Shown: piece after piece, positions 17,752 through 27,968 of the stretch | Numbering within the stretch: the first letter of the stretch is position 1 | How the letters are laid out: the number at the start of each line of letters is the position of its first letter | From: Pricia antarctica | Lineage (GTDB): Bacteria > Bacteroidota > Bacteroidia > Flavobacteriales > Flavobacteriaceae | NCBI GenBank assembly: GCA_011050085.1 | Contig: DRGL01000002.1 | Span: forward strand, 1 to 57,183 | Direction: 5' to 3' | DNA: 57,183 bases | Notes under the pieces: generated by a model | The model's input: the letters and a program-made list of their open reading frames with translations, nothing else | The model's database searches: none | What the model was told of the DNA's origin: nothing | Translations under genes and position numbers: made by a program

Positions 17752-18549
17752 CTATAGATTTTGTTTTATAAAGTTCGCCACACCATCATCGAAATTGGGT
17801 AGGGAAATTTCATCGGCTACCGCCTTGACTTCTTCTCTGGCATTACCCACAGCGACCCCGAAACCGCAGTGTTCCAACATTTCGATATCGTTATAATTGT
17901 CGCCGAAGGCAATGACATCTTGCAATGTTTCGTTTTTTTCTAAAAGTAGATTAATGGCGGTCAATTTGGAGACGGATTTAGGAGCGATTTCAATCAGTGT
18001 ATCATTTGAGCGGTATAAGTGTAAATCATTGCCAAATTGGGCTACAAGCAAAGGATAAAGTAGGTCTGATGTTATCTTGGTGCCCATAAGCATAATCTTA
18101 TGTGCCCCGATGGCACGGGTTTCCCAATCTTTTAAAGTTTCTACGGTGTCCCTAAAGACGGGAGTAGATTGGGTGTACCTAATTTCCTTTCGCACGCGCT
18201 GGGTGTTGTCTTCTACATACCATTCATCATTAAAATATAGGCCTAGTTTGGTAAAATGTAGTTGCGCGAGACTGTGGATGTTCCAAAGCGAGTCCATACT
18301 AATAATGGTCGAGGAAATTTCTTTATCGCCATGCAGTACCAGGGCTCCGTTGTAGCAAACGATCGGCTGGTCCAATATGCCCAATCTACGCTGTAAATAT
18401 ACCATAGCTCGCGGCATACGTGCAGATACCAGAATAATTCGTGTTGTGTTCTTTATCCGTGCCATCTCGGAAACGGTAAATGCTGACACATCACTTTTAC
18501 TTGATAGTAACGTACCATCAAGATCGGAGCAGAGAATTTTATATTTCAT
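17752..18549 (-). CDS. HAD-superfamily phosphatase, Cof type (IIB)
   Basis: 265 residues. Motif I is SDLDGTLL with nucleophile D9 and acid/base D11. Motif II is the ILVSARMPRAM region, and motif IV is AFGDNYNDIEML followed by GVAVGNAREEVK. This is the layout of Cof-like HAD-IIB enzymes, which dephosphorylate sugar phosphates, nucleotides or cofactors such as PLP and FMN; the substrate cannot be read from the sequence. It is cytosolic, monocistronic and of normal length. Confidence 0.9.
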   Translation of the reverse strand: MKYKILCSDLDGTLLSSKSDVSAFTVSEMARIKNTTRIILVSARMPRAMVYLQRRLGILDQPIVCYNGALVLHGDKEISSTIISMDSLWNIHSLAQLHFTKLGLYFNDEWYVEDNTQRVRKEIRYTQSTPVFRDTVETLKDWETRAIGAHKIMLMGTKITSDLLYPLLVAQFGNDLHLYRSNDTLIEIAPKSVSKLTAINLLLEKNETLQDVIAFGDNYNDIEMLEHCGFGVAVGNAREEVKAVADEISLPNFDDGVANFIKQNL

Positions 18550-18652
18550 TTTAACTTATTGATGTTTGTAATTTCCTGTTTTGGCTTTGACGCATCCAAA
18601 TTGTGGCCTTTTGTGCGGTTCACAAATAAAATAATTCTCTTTGTGAGACGTA

Positions 18653-20854
18653 TTATAAGTTGAGCCAATACGTAAATTTTAAATTCAGCGAGCGATACCT
18701 AGGCTCGAATTGGTTGACAACATAGTTGTCGTTATACACGATAAACAAATCAGATAATGGAGCAAAGCGCCACTGCAGTCTAGAATTGACCCCTAAATTA
18801 TTAATTTGATTCCCATATTGGAATAAAGTGGACCAGAAAACGGATTTGCTAAAAGTGATATTAAATTTCGGACTTACCAACCAAAAATCGGCGCTGGGAT
18901 AGGGATTCGGAAGGCGTATGCGGTTGTAATTCAAGGCTAACGATATGAGTTTCTTGGGTTGTAAGCGCAACGTACTTTCCCCTTCGAAGGAAAATAGGTC
19001 ACCGTTAAAAAAACGACCCATTTGTACCAAACCTTCAAAGGCTATTGTTCTTGCCCGGTTTGATTTGTAAGACAGGGCAACGCTATTAAAGTGGTAGCCT
19101 TGGTTACCAGATAAGGGTATGCCACCCTTCGTATTCGTAGGGTCAAAGGGATTTGATAAAAATATATATTCGCCAAAGAAATCTGCACCAATTTCGGATT
19201 GGTCTTGGAACTCCGCCGCCCAGGAGACATTAATATTGCGATCGGTGTTCTGATAATCTAAGCTTGGTTGCCAAGTGATTACCGGAAAAAATTGAAAGCT
19301 ATGGGTATTGATGCTTCCGTATTTTGGATAGAATATCCGACTTATGCTGGTGGCTGATTTGACAATATCGGTACGACGGATAAATCCGAGATCAGATTGA
19401 AAATCGGCATTGATATATACCCAATCCGAAAAGACGTTATAATTTCTGGTATTGTAGCCCAGATTGGCACCGGTAGAGTAATTTCCCTTTCTATCATCGG
19501 GCTGAAATGACTTATGTGCATAGAATTTACCGTTCCATTTATTATTTTCCGAGGCAAGGTTATAATCTAATCCCAAAACCCGATTGAATTCATTTTCCCT
19601 TTCTATAAAATCATAATCTTTGAAGGCTTGCTTATTGATAAAGAACATTCCGATGTTCTCGCGTGTAAAAACCTTTTTCTGTAAGGCGATCATTGTATTA
19701 TTGTTTGACGCAATCTGATTATCTAGGTCTTCATCCGTTTGAATGCTAAGAATGCCCAAACGCCATTCTTCATTAAGTTTGCCACTGAGTCGAACGCCAC
19801 CCAATATCCTGTTTTCTATAAAGTTTCCGGTACTGTCCCGAGCAATACCGATACGTCTTGAGAAAAACGGGTTGGCATCCCTACTACCGCCAAAACTGCC
19901 AAAGAGGTCGCTATTATCAATAAAAAATTGTCGTTTTTCGGGTAATGATACCTCGAATCGGGTCAGATTGGTAATTATGGCATCAACCTCGACGTTCGAA
20001 AAGTCGGGATTAATCGTGACATCAAGGTTCATTCCGTTACCAATAGCTAATTTAACATCGCCACCAATCTTAAAATTGGTTCTGCCATCATTTCCTATAT
20101 AATCTTTTTCGGCGACAGTATTGATATAGGGAATCAAGGCCAAGGGTGTTCTTGATTTGCCCAAGGGTTTTTCGAATACCATATCGCCCATAAAGGCCAA
20201 GCTGAAAATGGATTGGTTTTGGGGTACACGGTACCAAGCACTTCTTTCGTTGGTTTGCATATCGAACCGGTAGCTCTGAAATCGCCATTTGGTCTCTCCC
20301 TCCCTAAATTTAAAGGAGGTAAGGGGAATCGCCAGCTCTGCGGTATAGTAGTTTTCAAATGTTTTGGATTCTCCAAGCCATTTAACGTCCCAAGAGGTAT
20401 TAAAATCATTTTCACTATCCTCTCCGCCTCCTGATATCAATGCTTCCCTGCGAACCCCTAAAGGATTGATGCCGAATAGAAAGGCATTTGTACCATCATT
20501 GAACGTATCGAACATAAGGCTGATGTTATCGTTGCCCCCAGCTCTAAAATCCCTTTCCAAAGAAGGAATCACCCATTCATTTCCTGTTGAATATATTTTG
20601 AGTCCAATGTAAAGCGTCGTGCCGTTGGTGAACATTTGGATGCTGGTCGGCTGTTCGGCCAATATACTATCTGAAGGAAAATACTGTTGAAATTTATGAG
20701 GCCCATCCACCGTTTTCCAAACCGGTTCATCAAGAATACCGTCGATTTGAGGAATATCGGCAATGTATCTAACGATAAATGATTTGTTGGGGTCTTGGGC
20801 CTGTCCGAAAATAATCGAGAAAACAAAGAGGATGCTAAAAAATACGCTATTCAT
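18653..20854 (-). CDS. DUF5916 outer-membrane protein with N-terminal CBM9-like domain
   Basis: 733 residues with a signal peptide (cleavage around FGQAQ, residue 20). Residues about 30-190 form a CBM9-like domain (IDGILDEPVWKTVDG, LYIGLKIYSTG, NDNISLMFDTFNDG). The remaining ~530 residues have alternating amphipathic strands and an aromatic C-terminal strand (LNLKFTYWLNL), as expected of an outer-membrane barrel. DUF5916 proteins of this layout are common in Bacteroidota; the ligand or substrate is unknown. It is transcribed alone from a minus-strand promoter, with a 17-bp palindrome further upstream. Confidence 0.85.
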   Translation of the reverse strand: MNSVFFSILFVFSIIFGQAQDPNKSFIVRYIADIPQIDGILDEPVWKTVDGPHKFQQYFPSDSILAEQPTSIQMFTNGTTLYIGLKIYSTGNEWVIPSLERDFRAGGNDNISLMFDTFNDGTNAFLFGINPLGVRREALISGGGEDSENDFNTSWDVKWLGESKTFENYYTAELAIPLTSFKFREGETKWRFQSYRFDMQTNERSAWYRVPQNQSIFSLAFMGDMVFEKPLGKSRTPLALIPYINTVAEKDYIGNDGRTNFKIGGDVKLAIGNGMNLDVTINPDFSNVEVDAIITNLTRFEVSLPEKRQFFIDNSDLFGSFGGSRDANPFFSRRIGIARDSTGNFIENRILGGVRLSGKLNEEWRLGILSIQTDEDLDNQIASNNNTMIALQKKVFTRENIGMFFINKQAFKDYDFIERENEFNRVLGLDYNLASENNKWNGKFYAHKSFQPDDRKGNYSTGANLGYNTRNYNVFSDWVYINADFQSDLGFIRRTDIVKSATSISRIFYPKYGSINTHSFQFFPVITWQPSLDYQNTDRNINVSWAAEFQDQSEIGADFFGEYIFLSNPFDPTNTKGGIPLSGNQGYHFNSVALSYKSNRARTIAFEGLVQMGRFFNGDLFSFEGESTLRLQPKKLISLALNYNRIRLPNPYPSADFWLVSPKFNITFSKSVFWSTLFQYGNQINNLGVNSRLQWRFAPLSDLFIVYNDNYVVNQFEPRYRSLNLKFTYWLNL

Positions 20855-20877
20855 CGATTGTGGTTTGGCCGGTCATT

Positions 20878-20885
20878 CAAAATTA
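20878..20885 (-). promoter_or_regulatory. -7 box for the DUF5916 gene
   Basis: Read on the minus strand this is TAATTTTG, matching TAnnTTTG, 23 nt before the start codon. A possible -33 TTG lies about 26 nt further upstream (20912-20914), slightly beyond the usual distance. Confidence 0.45.
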
Positions 20886-20931
20886 AGATTTTTTTAAAAA
20901 GCGAATGTGGGCAAGTCTCACTAAATAGGAT

Positions 20932-20948
20932 GAAAACCTAAGGTTTTC
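20932..20948. promoter_or_regulatory. 17-bp palindrome upstream of the DUF5916 gene
   Basis: GAAAACCT and AGGTTTTC are perfect 8-bp arms around a single A. It sits about 50 bp upstream of the -7 box, a plausible site for a dimeric regulator. A chance AT-rich dyad is possible. Confidence 0.35.
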
Positions 20949-21312
20949 TCTTAAACTTAGTGCGAAGTGTTAAGGTGATTACAATATCGATGTTGATATG
21001 CAGCAGGTGAAATACAATAAGGGAAAATCCGTCATAAAAATTCTTGCGGAAACATGACTGATTAAGAAATAGAGGTTTTACCAATGAAAACCAGGGAAAT
21101 CCAAAGCAAAATTCTAAAATGCAGGAAAGTATACGACGTTCTTAGTTCCTTCCCGTTTTGCGTCTTTTCTACGCATATAATACCATTTAAATTATCCTTC
21201 ATGATTAAAAATATGGTCAGAAAGCACTGGAGTCGAAGTAACACAATTACGTATACCCTGATGTGAATATCAGTGATGGGAAATTCTTTGAAGGCAGGGA
21301 TGCCACTTTGAA

Positions 21313-23571
21313 TTACCCTTCCGAATCTTTCCGCTGAAACTCTCTTTTCTTTTTCTTATCGGGATTTTTAAACAATCGTTTAAAGAAGCCGTCACGTTTT
21401 ACCGGGTCGCAATCGAGCAAACGCACGATTCTATCGTCAGGTTCTTCAAAGCGGGCTTTTGTGATGGTATCGTACGAGGGATGCCGGTTTAGTTCTTGCA
21501 TAAATTTGGCAAATATCGGCAGCGCAGCGTTCGCTCCCTGACCCAAAGCCGTACTTCGGAATCCAATCTCATGGTTTTCAAGACCGACCCACGTCACATG
21601 CACTAATTTTGGAGTTACCGCAACAAACCAAGCGTCTTTATTGTTCTGTGTGGTACCTGTTTTACCGGCTATATCGTTTTTTAGTTTGTACGTTGTCCTT
21701 ATTCTGGAGGCGGTACCCATATTAATGGTCGATTTCATCATTTCAATCATGATTTGCCTAGTTTCTTCTGAAAATGCAGGGGTTTTGGCCCGTTTTGGTT
21801 CGAATTTGGTCAAAAGGGAATCTTTTTTGTCCGTGATCTGCTCGATGAGGTAGGGGAGTATCGCTTTGCCATCATTAACGTAGCTTGAATATACCCCCGC
21901 GAGTTCATTGAGATAAAGCTCCCCGGTACCCAAGGCAATGGATGGCTCTTTGGGCAGCTTTGTGAAAACACCCATATTTTTGGCCATGGTCATAACGTTG
22001 TCCAATCCTGTTTTTTCGAGCACTTTGACGGTAACCGTGTTCACCGAATTACTAAGGGCCTGTTCCATTGAATAGTTAAGGTAGGTCTCATCGTCGTCTC
22101 CGGAATTGCCGGGAGACCAGTTTTTCAGGTTCTCATACTCCACTTCCTCGGCCGACCAATAGGTGCACGGAGTAATGCCTGTTTCCAAAGCTGCAGTGTA
22201 CACTATAGGTTTAAAAGTAGATCCCACCTGACGCTTGCTCTGCGCTACGTGGTCGTATTTGAAATGTTCGAAATCCACCCCGCCTATCCATGTTTTTACG
22301 GCCCCTGTATGTGGATCGATAGCCAAAGAGCCCGTATTTAAAAGCTTCATATAATGAACAATGCTATCGTACGAACTTGCTTCGATGGTTTTATCGCCTT
22401 TCCAATCGGTAAGCACCATTGAACGTTTCTCCTTTAACGAATCCATGATTTTAGCATCATCCAAGTTCTGCGCTTTCAATTTTTTATACACGCTCGAACC
22501 GCGAACAACTTTTTCAATCAATTTGTTGTTGGTAAGCCAAGGTGCATTCTTGCCGTAACTTTTCTCGAACTGGTCTTGTAATGAGGCCATGTGTTCACGC
22601 ATTGCCGCTTCGGCCCAGAACTGCATATTATAGTCAAGGGTAGTATAAATTTTGAGTCCGTCCGTATAAATATTGTATTCATTGCCTTCCTCACGTTGGT
22701 CAAGACTCCACTTCTGCATTTTTTTACGGACTTCTTCCCGAAAATAGGGAGCCAATCCATCATTATTATCAAACTCCCGATAATCCAATTTGATTGGAAT
22801 ATCTATTAAGCTATCTTTTATTTCTTTGGATAGCAATTGGTTGTTCGCCATAGACAGGAGTACCAAATTTCTACGGGACAGACTTCGTTCAGGAAATATT
22901 CTTGGATTATAGCCATAGGTCGCTTTGAGCATGCCCACCAAGGTAGCTGCCTCTTCAACCATGAGATCTTTCGCCCCTTTATTAAAGAATTTCTGGGATG
23001 CACTTTCAATACCGAAGGTGTTGTCGCCAAACGATACGGTGTTCAAATAGTGGGTCAGTATTTCTTCCTTTGTGAATATAGCCTCCAAACGGGATGCAAT
23101 AATCATCTCCTTTATCTTATCGACCGCAATATTCGAGACGTTACGATTTCTACGAGGATAAAGGTTTTTTGCCAATTGCTGAGTGAGGGTACTACCGCCG
23201 CCCGCAGATTGGTCTTGCATGAGAACCGTTTTTATGGCGACACGCCCCAAACTCTTGTAATCGATACCGGAATGTTCGTAAAAGCGTTCGTCTTCAATGG
23301 CCACCAAAGCATCTAGCAGGTGTTTCGGGATACTTTCAAAAGCAATGGGCTGTCTATCATACAGAAAAAACTTCCCGATAAGCACACTATCAATGGTATA
23401 GACTTCGGAAGCACGCTGATATTGAAAATCGGACAGCTCTTCTTTTTTCGCGATTTTACCCCAAGCGCCCAAGTAAATGCTGAGAACAAAGAGAATGATT
23501 AGCGCTATTCCCAAAGCGATGGCTAGAATACCGTATCTAAGGATGGGGGATTTTATATTTTTTAAAAGCAA
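21313..23571 (-). CDS. Bifunctional penicillin-binding protein, class A (PBP1A type)
   Basis: 752 residues, with a TTG start because no in-frame ATG precedes the membrane anchor (about residues 13-35). The glycosyltransferase 51 domain shows the catalytic IEDERFYEHSG and GGSTLTQQLAKNL, then RLEAIFTKEEILTHYLN. The transpeptidase domain has the SxxK serine in QVGSTFKPIVY, SNSVN as the second motif and KTGTTQNNKDAW as the third. It polymerises and crosslinks peptidoglycan in the periplasm. It ends in a basic tail (KKKKREFQRK). It diverges from the S1/P1 nuclease gene. Confidence 0.94.
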   Translation of the reverse strand: MLLKNIKSPILRYGILAIALGIALIILFVLSIYLGAWGKIAKKEELSDFQYQRASEVYTIDSVLIGKFFLYDRQPIAFESIPKHLLDALVAIEDERFYEHSGIDYKSLGRVAIKTVLMQDQSAGGGSTLTQQLAKNLYPRRNRNVSNIAVDKIKEMIIASRLEAIFTKEEILTHYLNTVSFGDNTFGIESASQKFFNKGAKDLMVEEAATLVGMLKATYGYNPRIFPERSLSRRNLVLLSMANNQLLSKEIKDSLIDIPIKLDYREFDNNDGLAPYFREEVRKKMQKWSLDQREEGNEYNIYTDGLKIYTTLDYNMQFWAEAAMREHMASLQDQFEKSYGKNAPWLTNNKLIEKVVRGSSVYKKLKAQNLDDAKIMDSLKEKRSMVLTDWKGDKTIEASSYDSIVHYMKLLNTGSLAIDPHTGAVKTWIGGVDFEHFKYDHVAQSKRQVGSTFKPIVYTAALETGITPCTYWSAEEVEYENLKNWSPGNSGDDDETYLNYSMEQALSNSVNTVTVKVLEKTGLDNVMTMAKNMGVFTKLPKEPSIALGTGELYLNELAGVYSSYVNDGKAILPYLIEQITDKKDSLLTKFEPKRAKTPAFSEETRQIMIEMMKSTINMGTASRIRTTYKLKNDIAGKTGTTQNNKDAWFVAVTPKLVHVTWVGLENHEIGFRSTALGQGANAALPIFAKFMQELNRHPSYDTITKARFEEPDDRIVRLLDCDPVKRDGFFKRLFKNPDKKKKREFQRKDSEG

Positions 23572-23784
23572 GTTTTTATTTTTTTAAGATCATACCGGCG
23601 AATGCGTTTTCGAAGGCACGCTATGTTATATGTACAAAATAAATTTTCCGAAATAGACTATCCATAGCCATTTTAGAAATTTTTATTTTGCAACATTCCG
23701 CAAACGGTTATAGTTTATGGCTGCAATATCCAACTAAAATATAAAATCACGAAAGACTTGACTGTGGATTAAAGTGTGAATAGC

Positions 23785-23792
23785 TATTTTTG
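23785..23792 (+). promoter_or_regulatory. -7 box for the S1/P1 nuclease gene
   Basis: TATTTTTG matches TAnnTTTG, 17 nt before the ATG. A TTG at 23758-23760 lies 24 nt upstream, just longer than the usual spacing. Confidence 0.5.
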
Positions 23793-23809
23793 GCTAAAAA
23801 TAACCTTAC

Positions 23810-24580
23810 ATGAAAGTATACATCCTTTTATTGTTTTTAGTGACCCATTTTACGTTCGCAAATGACGTGGTTTGGTCAAAAACGGGACATAGGGTTATCG
23901 GGGAGGTGGCGCAACAACATCTTACCAAAAAAGCGGCCAAGGCAATTGCCGATATCCTTGATGGTCAGACTTTGGCCGAAGTATCAACTTTCGGGGATGA
24001 AATTAAGGCGGATAGCACATATAGGGAATTTAGTGCTTGGCACTACGTGAACTATCCCGCTGACAAAAAGTACGGCGATGAGCCCCCAAGTAAAGACGGT
24101 GACTTGATGATTGGTATCGAAAAGTGTATTGAGATTGTAAAAGATGAGTCGCGTTCGAAAGCGGATAGGGCCTTTTACCTGAAAATGTTGGCACATTTGA
24201 TCGGTGATTTACATCAGCCGATGCACGTTGGTCGGTTGGTAGATAAAGGTGGCAATGACATACAATTGCAATGGTTCAACAGAGGGAGTAATTTACATCG
24301 AGTCTGGGATTCGAATATGATCGATGATTACGATATGAGCTATACAGAGCTGGCATCGAATTTACCAATGCTATCTAAAGCCGAAAAAAGCAGTATTGTA
24401 AAGGGGGATATTTACGATTGGGTCGAAGAATCGCAAGATTTGGCCAATGAAGTATACGATTCCGTCGAAATGGGGGATAAGCTATACTATCGTTATAGTT
24501 ATGATTGGTGGGACACTGTTGAAATTCAATTGGAAAAAGGCGGATTGCGTTTAGCGAAAGTGCTGAATGGTTTATTTTGA
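23810..24580 (+). CDS. S1/P1-type zinc-dependent nuclease, exported
   Basis: 256 residues with a signal peptide ending near residue 18. All nine expected zinc ligands can be traced: W22 and H27 (WSKTGH), the aspartate of FGDEIK, H in AWHYVNYP, H, D and H in HLIGDLHQPMH, and H and D in NLHRVWDSNM. These enzymes cleave single-stranded DNA/RNA and 3'-nucleotides outside the cytoplasm, here probably to scavenge phosphate and nucleosides. In eukaryotic homologues the tryptophan is the mature N-terminus; here three or four residues may precede it. It is transcribed from its own promoter, divergent from the PBP gene. Confidence 0.9.
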   Translation: MKVYILLLFLVTHFTFANDVVWSKTGHRVIGEVAQQHLTKKAAKAIADILDGQTLAEVSTFGDEIKADSTYREFSAWHYVNYPADKKYGDEPPSKDGDLMIGIEKCIEIVKDESRSKADRAFYLKMLAHLIGDLHQPMHVGRLVDKGGNDIQLQWFNRGSNLHRVWDSNMIDDYDMSYTELASNLPMLSKAEKSSIVKGDIYDWVEESQDLANEVYDSVEMGDKLYYRYSYDWWDTVEIQLEKGGLRLAKVLNGLF

Positions 24581-24728
24581 TAATGTACATGTTGAATTTT
24601 TCCAGCACAGAAGTAAGCTTTCTAGTTTGAAAAATTTATAATTACGACTCCTACGTACTATACTTCCCACGTGTTTGGTAGGCAGATTTGTTAGGGTTCT
24701 TTTGGCGTTCAATCTCATTAAATTTCAC

Positions 24729-24736
24729 TACTTTTG
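24729..24736 (+). promoter_or_regulatory. -7 box for guaB
   Basis: TACTTTTG matches TAnnTTTG, 24 nt before the ATG at 24761; TTTG at 24701-24704 may be the -33 element (24-nt spacing). The box overlaps the in-frame TTG at 24734, which rules that codon out as a start if this promoter is real. Confidence 0.55.
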
Positions 24737-24760
24737 CCCGCAATTAAATCCTTAATTGCC

Positions 24761-26233
24761 ATGCAAGCCCACCTTGATAAAATTTTAGGCGAAGGCCTTA
24801 CGTACGATGACGTTCTTCTCGTGCCCGCCTATTCCGAAGTACTTCCCAGAAAAGTAAATATTCAATCGAAGTTTACCCGTAATATCACTATCAACGTACC
24901 GATCATTTCGGCAGCGATGGACACCGTTACCGAGTCGCGAATGGCGATTGCCATTGCACAGGAAGGTGGCATCGGAGTGTTGCATAAGAATATGACCATA
25001 GAACAACAGGCCGTCAAAGTGCGCAAAGTGAAACGTGCGGAAAGCGGTATGATCATGGATCCGGTGACGCTGCCTTTAGAAAGCAAGGTGAAAGATGCCA
25101 AGGCCAACATGAAGGAATATAGTATCGGAGGTATTCCAATCGTTGATGCCGCCGGAAAGCTTCTCGGTATCGTGACGAACCGAGACTTACGCTTTGAAAA
25201 AAACAATGAACGGCCGATTTCTGAGGTGATGACCTCAAAAAATTTGGTGACCGTAGGGGAGGGCACTTCGTTGGAACAGGCTGAGGATATTCTACAGGAA
25301 AATAAAATTGAAAAACTGCCCGTAGTAGATGATAATTATAAACTTGTGGGCCTAATCACGTTTCGCGACATCACCAAACTGACCCAAAAACCTAGCGCGA
25401 ATAAAGATACGTATGGCAGATTGCGAGTAGCCGCTGCCATCGGGGTCACGCCCGATGCAGTAGAGCGAGCTGCCGCTTTGGTCAATGCAGGTGTCGACGC
25501 CGTAGTGATTGATACCGCACATGGGCATACGCAAGGTGTTGTCAGAGTTTTAAAGGAAGTGAAACGTAGGTTTCCCGATTTAGAAGTTATCGTTGGTAAC
25601 ATCGCTACGGCCGAAGCGGCCAAATATTTGGTCGATGCTGGCGCAGATGCCGTCAAAGTGGGTATCGGACCAGGTTCAATCTGTACGACCCGTGTCGTGG
25701 CCGGTGTTGGTTTTCCGCAATTTTCTGCAGTACTGGAAGTTGCCGCAGCTATTAAGGGCAGTGGCGTTCCGGTAATCGCAGATGGTGGCATTCGCTACAC
25801 GGGCGATATTCCCAAAGCTATTGCGGCCGGGGCAGATACGGTAATGCTTGGATCTCTGCTTGCCGGAACTAAGGAATCTCCGGGGGAAACGATAATATAC
25901 GAGGGTCGTAAATTCAAGTCCTATAGGGGCATGGGTTCGGTGGAAGCCATGAAACAAGGCAGTAAAGACCGTTATTTTCAGGATGTGGAAGACGATATTA
26001 AAAAACTGGTTCCTGAGGGTATCGTAGGCCGCGTTCCGTATAAAGGTGAACTTTACGAAAGCATCCATCAGTTTGTTGGCGGATTACGGGCCGGAATGGG
26101 ATATTGTGGCGCGAAAGACATCGCTACCTTGAAAGAAACAGGACGCTTTGTGAAAATTACATCAAGTGGAATTCATGAGAGCCATCCGCATGATGTTACG
26201 ATTACGAAGGAGTCTCCAAATTATAGCCGGTAA
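24761..26233 (+). CDS. guaB: Inosine-5'-monophosphate dehydrogenase
   Basis: 490 residues starting [17 protein letters not shown]. The earlier in-frame TTG at 24734 falls inside the -7 promoter box, and the resulting extra nine residues are not family-like. The enzyme oxidises IMP to XMP in guanine-nucleotide synthesis. The TIM barrel is interrupted at about 95-205 by two CBS domains ([19 protein letters not shown] and [19 protein letters not shown]). The catalytic cysteine is in GPGSICTTR (about 302), with GGIRYTGDI and the GMGSVEAM flap region further on. It has its own promoter and is monocistronic. Confidence 0.96.
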   Translation: MQAHLDKILGEGLTYDDVLLVPAYSEVLPRKVNIQSKFTRNITINVPIISAAMDTVTESRMAIAIAQEGGIGVLHKNMTIEQQAVKVRKVKRAESGMIMDPVTLPLESKVKDAKANMKEYSIGGIPIVDAAGKLLGIVTNRDLRFEKNNERPISEVMTSKNLVTVGEGTSLEQAEDILQENKIEKLPVVDDNYKLVGLITFRDITKLTQKPSANKDTYGRLRVAAAIGVTPDAVERAAALVNAGVDAVVIDTAHGHTQGVVRVLKEVKRRFPDLEVIVGNIATAEAAKYLVDAGADAVKVGIGPGSICTTRVVAGVGFPQFSAVLEVAAAIKGSGVPVIADGGIRYTGDIPKAIAAGADTVMLGSLLAGTKESPGETIIYEGRKFKSYRGMGSVEAMKQGSKDRYFQDVEDDIKKLVPEGIVGRVPYKGELYESIHQFVGGLRAGMGYCGAKDIATLKETGRFVKITSSGIHESHPHDVTITKESPNYSR

Positions 26234-26349
26234 AAGTATCTAGAGATTTTTAAAAGTTGGAAGTATCCTCCTTTTGGTCTACATCCTTCCAAATCAAAAA
26301 TGAAAAGAATAGGTTTAGTCTTGTTTGCTCGCTTATGACTTTTATTCGG

Positions 26350-26898
26350 CTAGTCAATCTTTACTTCCAAATTCCTTCTTTCCAAATATAATATGACGAA
26401 TGAAAATATGATTTCTATCGTGCCGCCAACAAATGCAATTACATAAAACGGTGTATTCAGAAGTAAACCCCCAACTCCTGATAAAATTAATGTTGCTCCA
26501 AAAATCCAATATATTCGCATGCCATAAATAGTGGCAAACACTAAGTATCGTCCTCCAATAATTAATATCATAATTGGAAAAAACCAATCAGGATGAATTT
26601 GCAAGACTAGATACGCTATAAACAAGCCTACAAATAAAAAGAAGGTGCTTTCAAGGGCAAGATAAGATAAAGGGTTGCCCTTGGTATGTTTTCCTGAACG
26701 TTGTAAAGTCTTTGATAGTAGTATGCCTATAGGGTGAATCAACATTCCCCCGAAAAAGAAAAATAATACACTGTATTCTCTTGTACTAACCACGGCAGTA
26801 ATTCCAGCGATTAACCATACGACCCCAGAAGTAAAAGCTCCTGGCCCACCTCCCAAATAGGCTTCACACATGTCTTTTTGTGCTTCTTTGAAAGTCAT
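26350..26898 (-). CDS. Polytopic membrane protein of unknown function
   Basis: 182 residues with about six hydrophobic segments separated by short loops (for example VVWLIAGITAVV, VLFFFFGGMLIHPIGILL, FFLFVGLFIAYLVL). A short N-terminal amphipathic stretch contains EAYLGGGPGAFTSG. It resembles proteins annotated as DUF7010, but I cannot confirm this without a search. It lies at the left border of the accessory region, convergent with guaB. Confidence 0.7.
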   Translation of the reverse strand: MTFKEAQKDMCEAYLGGGPGAFTSGVVWLIAGITAVVSTREYSVLFFFFGGMLIHPIGILLSKTLQRSGKHTKGNPLSYLALESTFFLFVGLFIAYLVLQIHPDWFFPIMILIIGGRYLVFATIYGMRIYWIFGATLILSGVGGLLLNTPFYVIAFVGGTIEIIFSFVILYLERRNLEVKID

Positions 26899-27087
26899 TT
26901 CGATGTCATTTTTATAGCTTCCCCAGAATGTTCAGCATTAGCGGAATAGGTTAATATGGCTTTTGTAAATTGGTTTTATTGTATTGAAAGCCAAGATAGA
27001 AGAACTTTTTGAAGCTAAAAATAATCCTTTATTTTTAATGGTCAATATTATTTGAAAAGGCTACTTAGGTTGTGTTCTTTTAATACC

Positions 27088-27822
27088 TCATTTAAGGTAT
27101 ATGTTCGTTTTATCATATTTGACAAATCCATTCTCGTTCGGCAGTTGTTTTTTTAGCAGCCAGTACGCATTGGCATCCTTCAAAGTTTTACCTTCATTAT
27201 CAGCCAGAAAATCCCTTGTATATTGGGCTAACATATTATTCTCCGCAATCGTTCTTTTAAAATTCGGGTCTTGTTTCCGCGCGTCTAGTTCGTGCCATGT
27301 TTCTATGGCATCGGCTAAGGTTTTTCCATGGTTTGATTTTACCCAATCCATAAAATCGCTGTGACACACAAACTTCTTTTCGATTTTACGTTGCATGAAT
27401 CGCCTAAAGTTCGGACCAAAGGATACATTATCGGTAATTGTAGTATGAGGTGTTAATCTTGATTTTGCCCAATTGAATCTCGATTTGTTTTTTGCTTTTC
27501 TGGTTAAAAGCTTTACTTTTCCTTCATTGTTTAAAGCAAAAATGATTCTGTTTCTCAATTCGGATTTACTGCCCGAGCTGGGCAAACTTAAAGCTTTACA
27601 AATTTCTACCAATTCTTCTTTCAACCAATACCATTTGTTGAAGGTTGTAGCTGATCCTATATTGTTAAATTCAGGTCTATTCGTTGCCCACTTGGCAGTT
27701 GATTGAATTTTTGACGTAAGGGCATGATAGTGGAAGTTCGCAAGTAATTTAGGGAATAATTTCCACCATAGAAAACCATTGTATTTTACATCTTTACGTT
27801 TTCCTGCATATGAGCATATCAA
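27088..27822 (-). CDS. SAP-domain protein (DUF6434-like), start codon doubtful
   Basis: The open frame runs from a TTG at 27822 (244 codons), but the recognisable protein starts at residue 48 (NRPEFNNIGSATTFNKWYWLKEELVEICK). It has a SAP-like helix-extended-helix DNA/RNA-binding motif (LPSSGSKSELRNRI, about 78-92). Two similar C-terminal segments follow (about 158-180 and 208-230, both with the pattern F-x-D-W/N-x-G-K-T-L-x-D-A), as in SAP/DUF6434 proteins. The codon just before NRPEF is ACG (27682-27684), one transition away from ATG. The 47 upstream codons read like intergenic sequence. So the gene either uses ACG or TTG or has lost its start. Confidence 0.65.
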   Translation of the reverse strand: MICSYAGKRKDVKYNGFLWWKLFPKLLANFHYHALTSKIQSTAKWATNRPEFNNIGSATTFNKWYWLKEELVEICKALSLPSSGSKSELRNRIIFALNNEGKVKLLTRKAKNKSRFNWAKSRLTPHTTITDNVSFGPNFRRFMQRKIEKKFVCHSDFMDWVKSNHGKTLADAIETWHELDARKQDPNFKRTIAENNMLAQYTRDFLADNEGKTLKDANAYWLLKKQLPNENGFVKYDKTNIYLK

Positions 27823-27968
27823 ACCAATTTAGCGTTTTGCACTGAAAGCAAGTTCCTTTTACAATACTGATAGACAATTAAGTTGTCATATTATTAGATG
27901 AAGGGGTTTCAGGGATGATCAATTTCAACTTTTTATTTAAAACTTAACTTTATGCGTATCTTAGAAGT

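Larger units (their letters stand above)
20855..21312. other. 458-bp gap between the DUF5916 and PBP1A genes
   Basis: Contains the DUF5916 promoter region and palindrome at its left end. I see no convincing gene in the rest; the short frames on both strands lack protein character. Confidence 0.5.

Noticed and set aside
21259-21338. Protein-like plus-strand peptide reading DVNISDGKFFEGRDATLN
   Set aside because: It has no start codon, overlaps the end of the PBP gene and continues no known domain; probably chance.
24734-24760. TTG at 24734 as the guaB start
   Set aside because: It lies inside the -7 promoter box TACTTTTG and adds nine residues that do not resemble the family; ATG 24761 fits length and homology.
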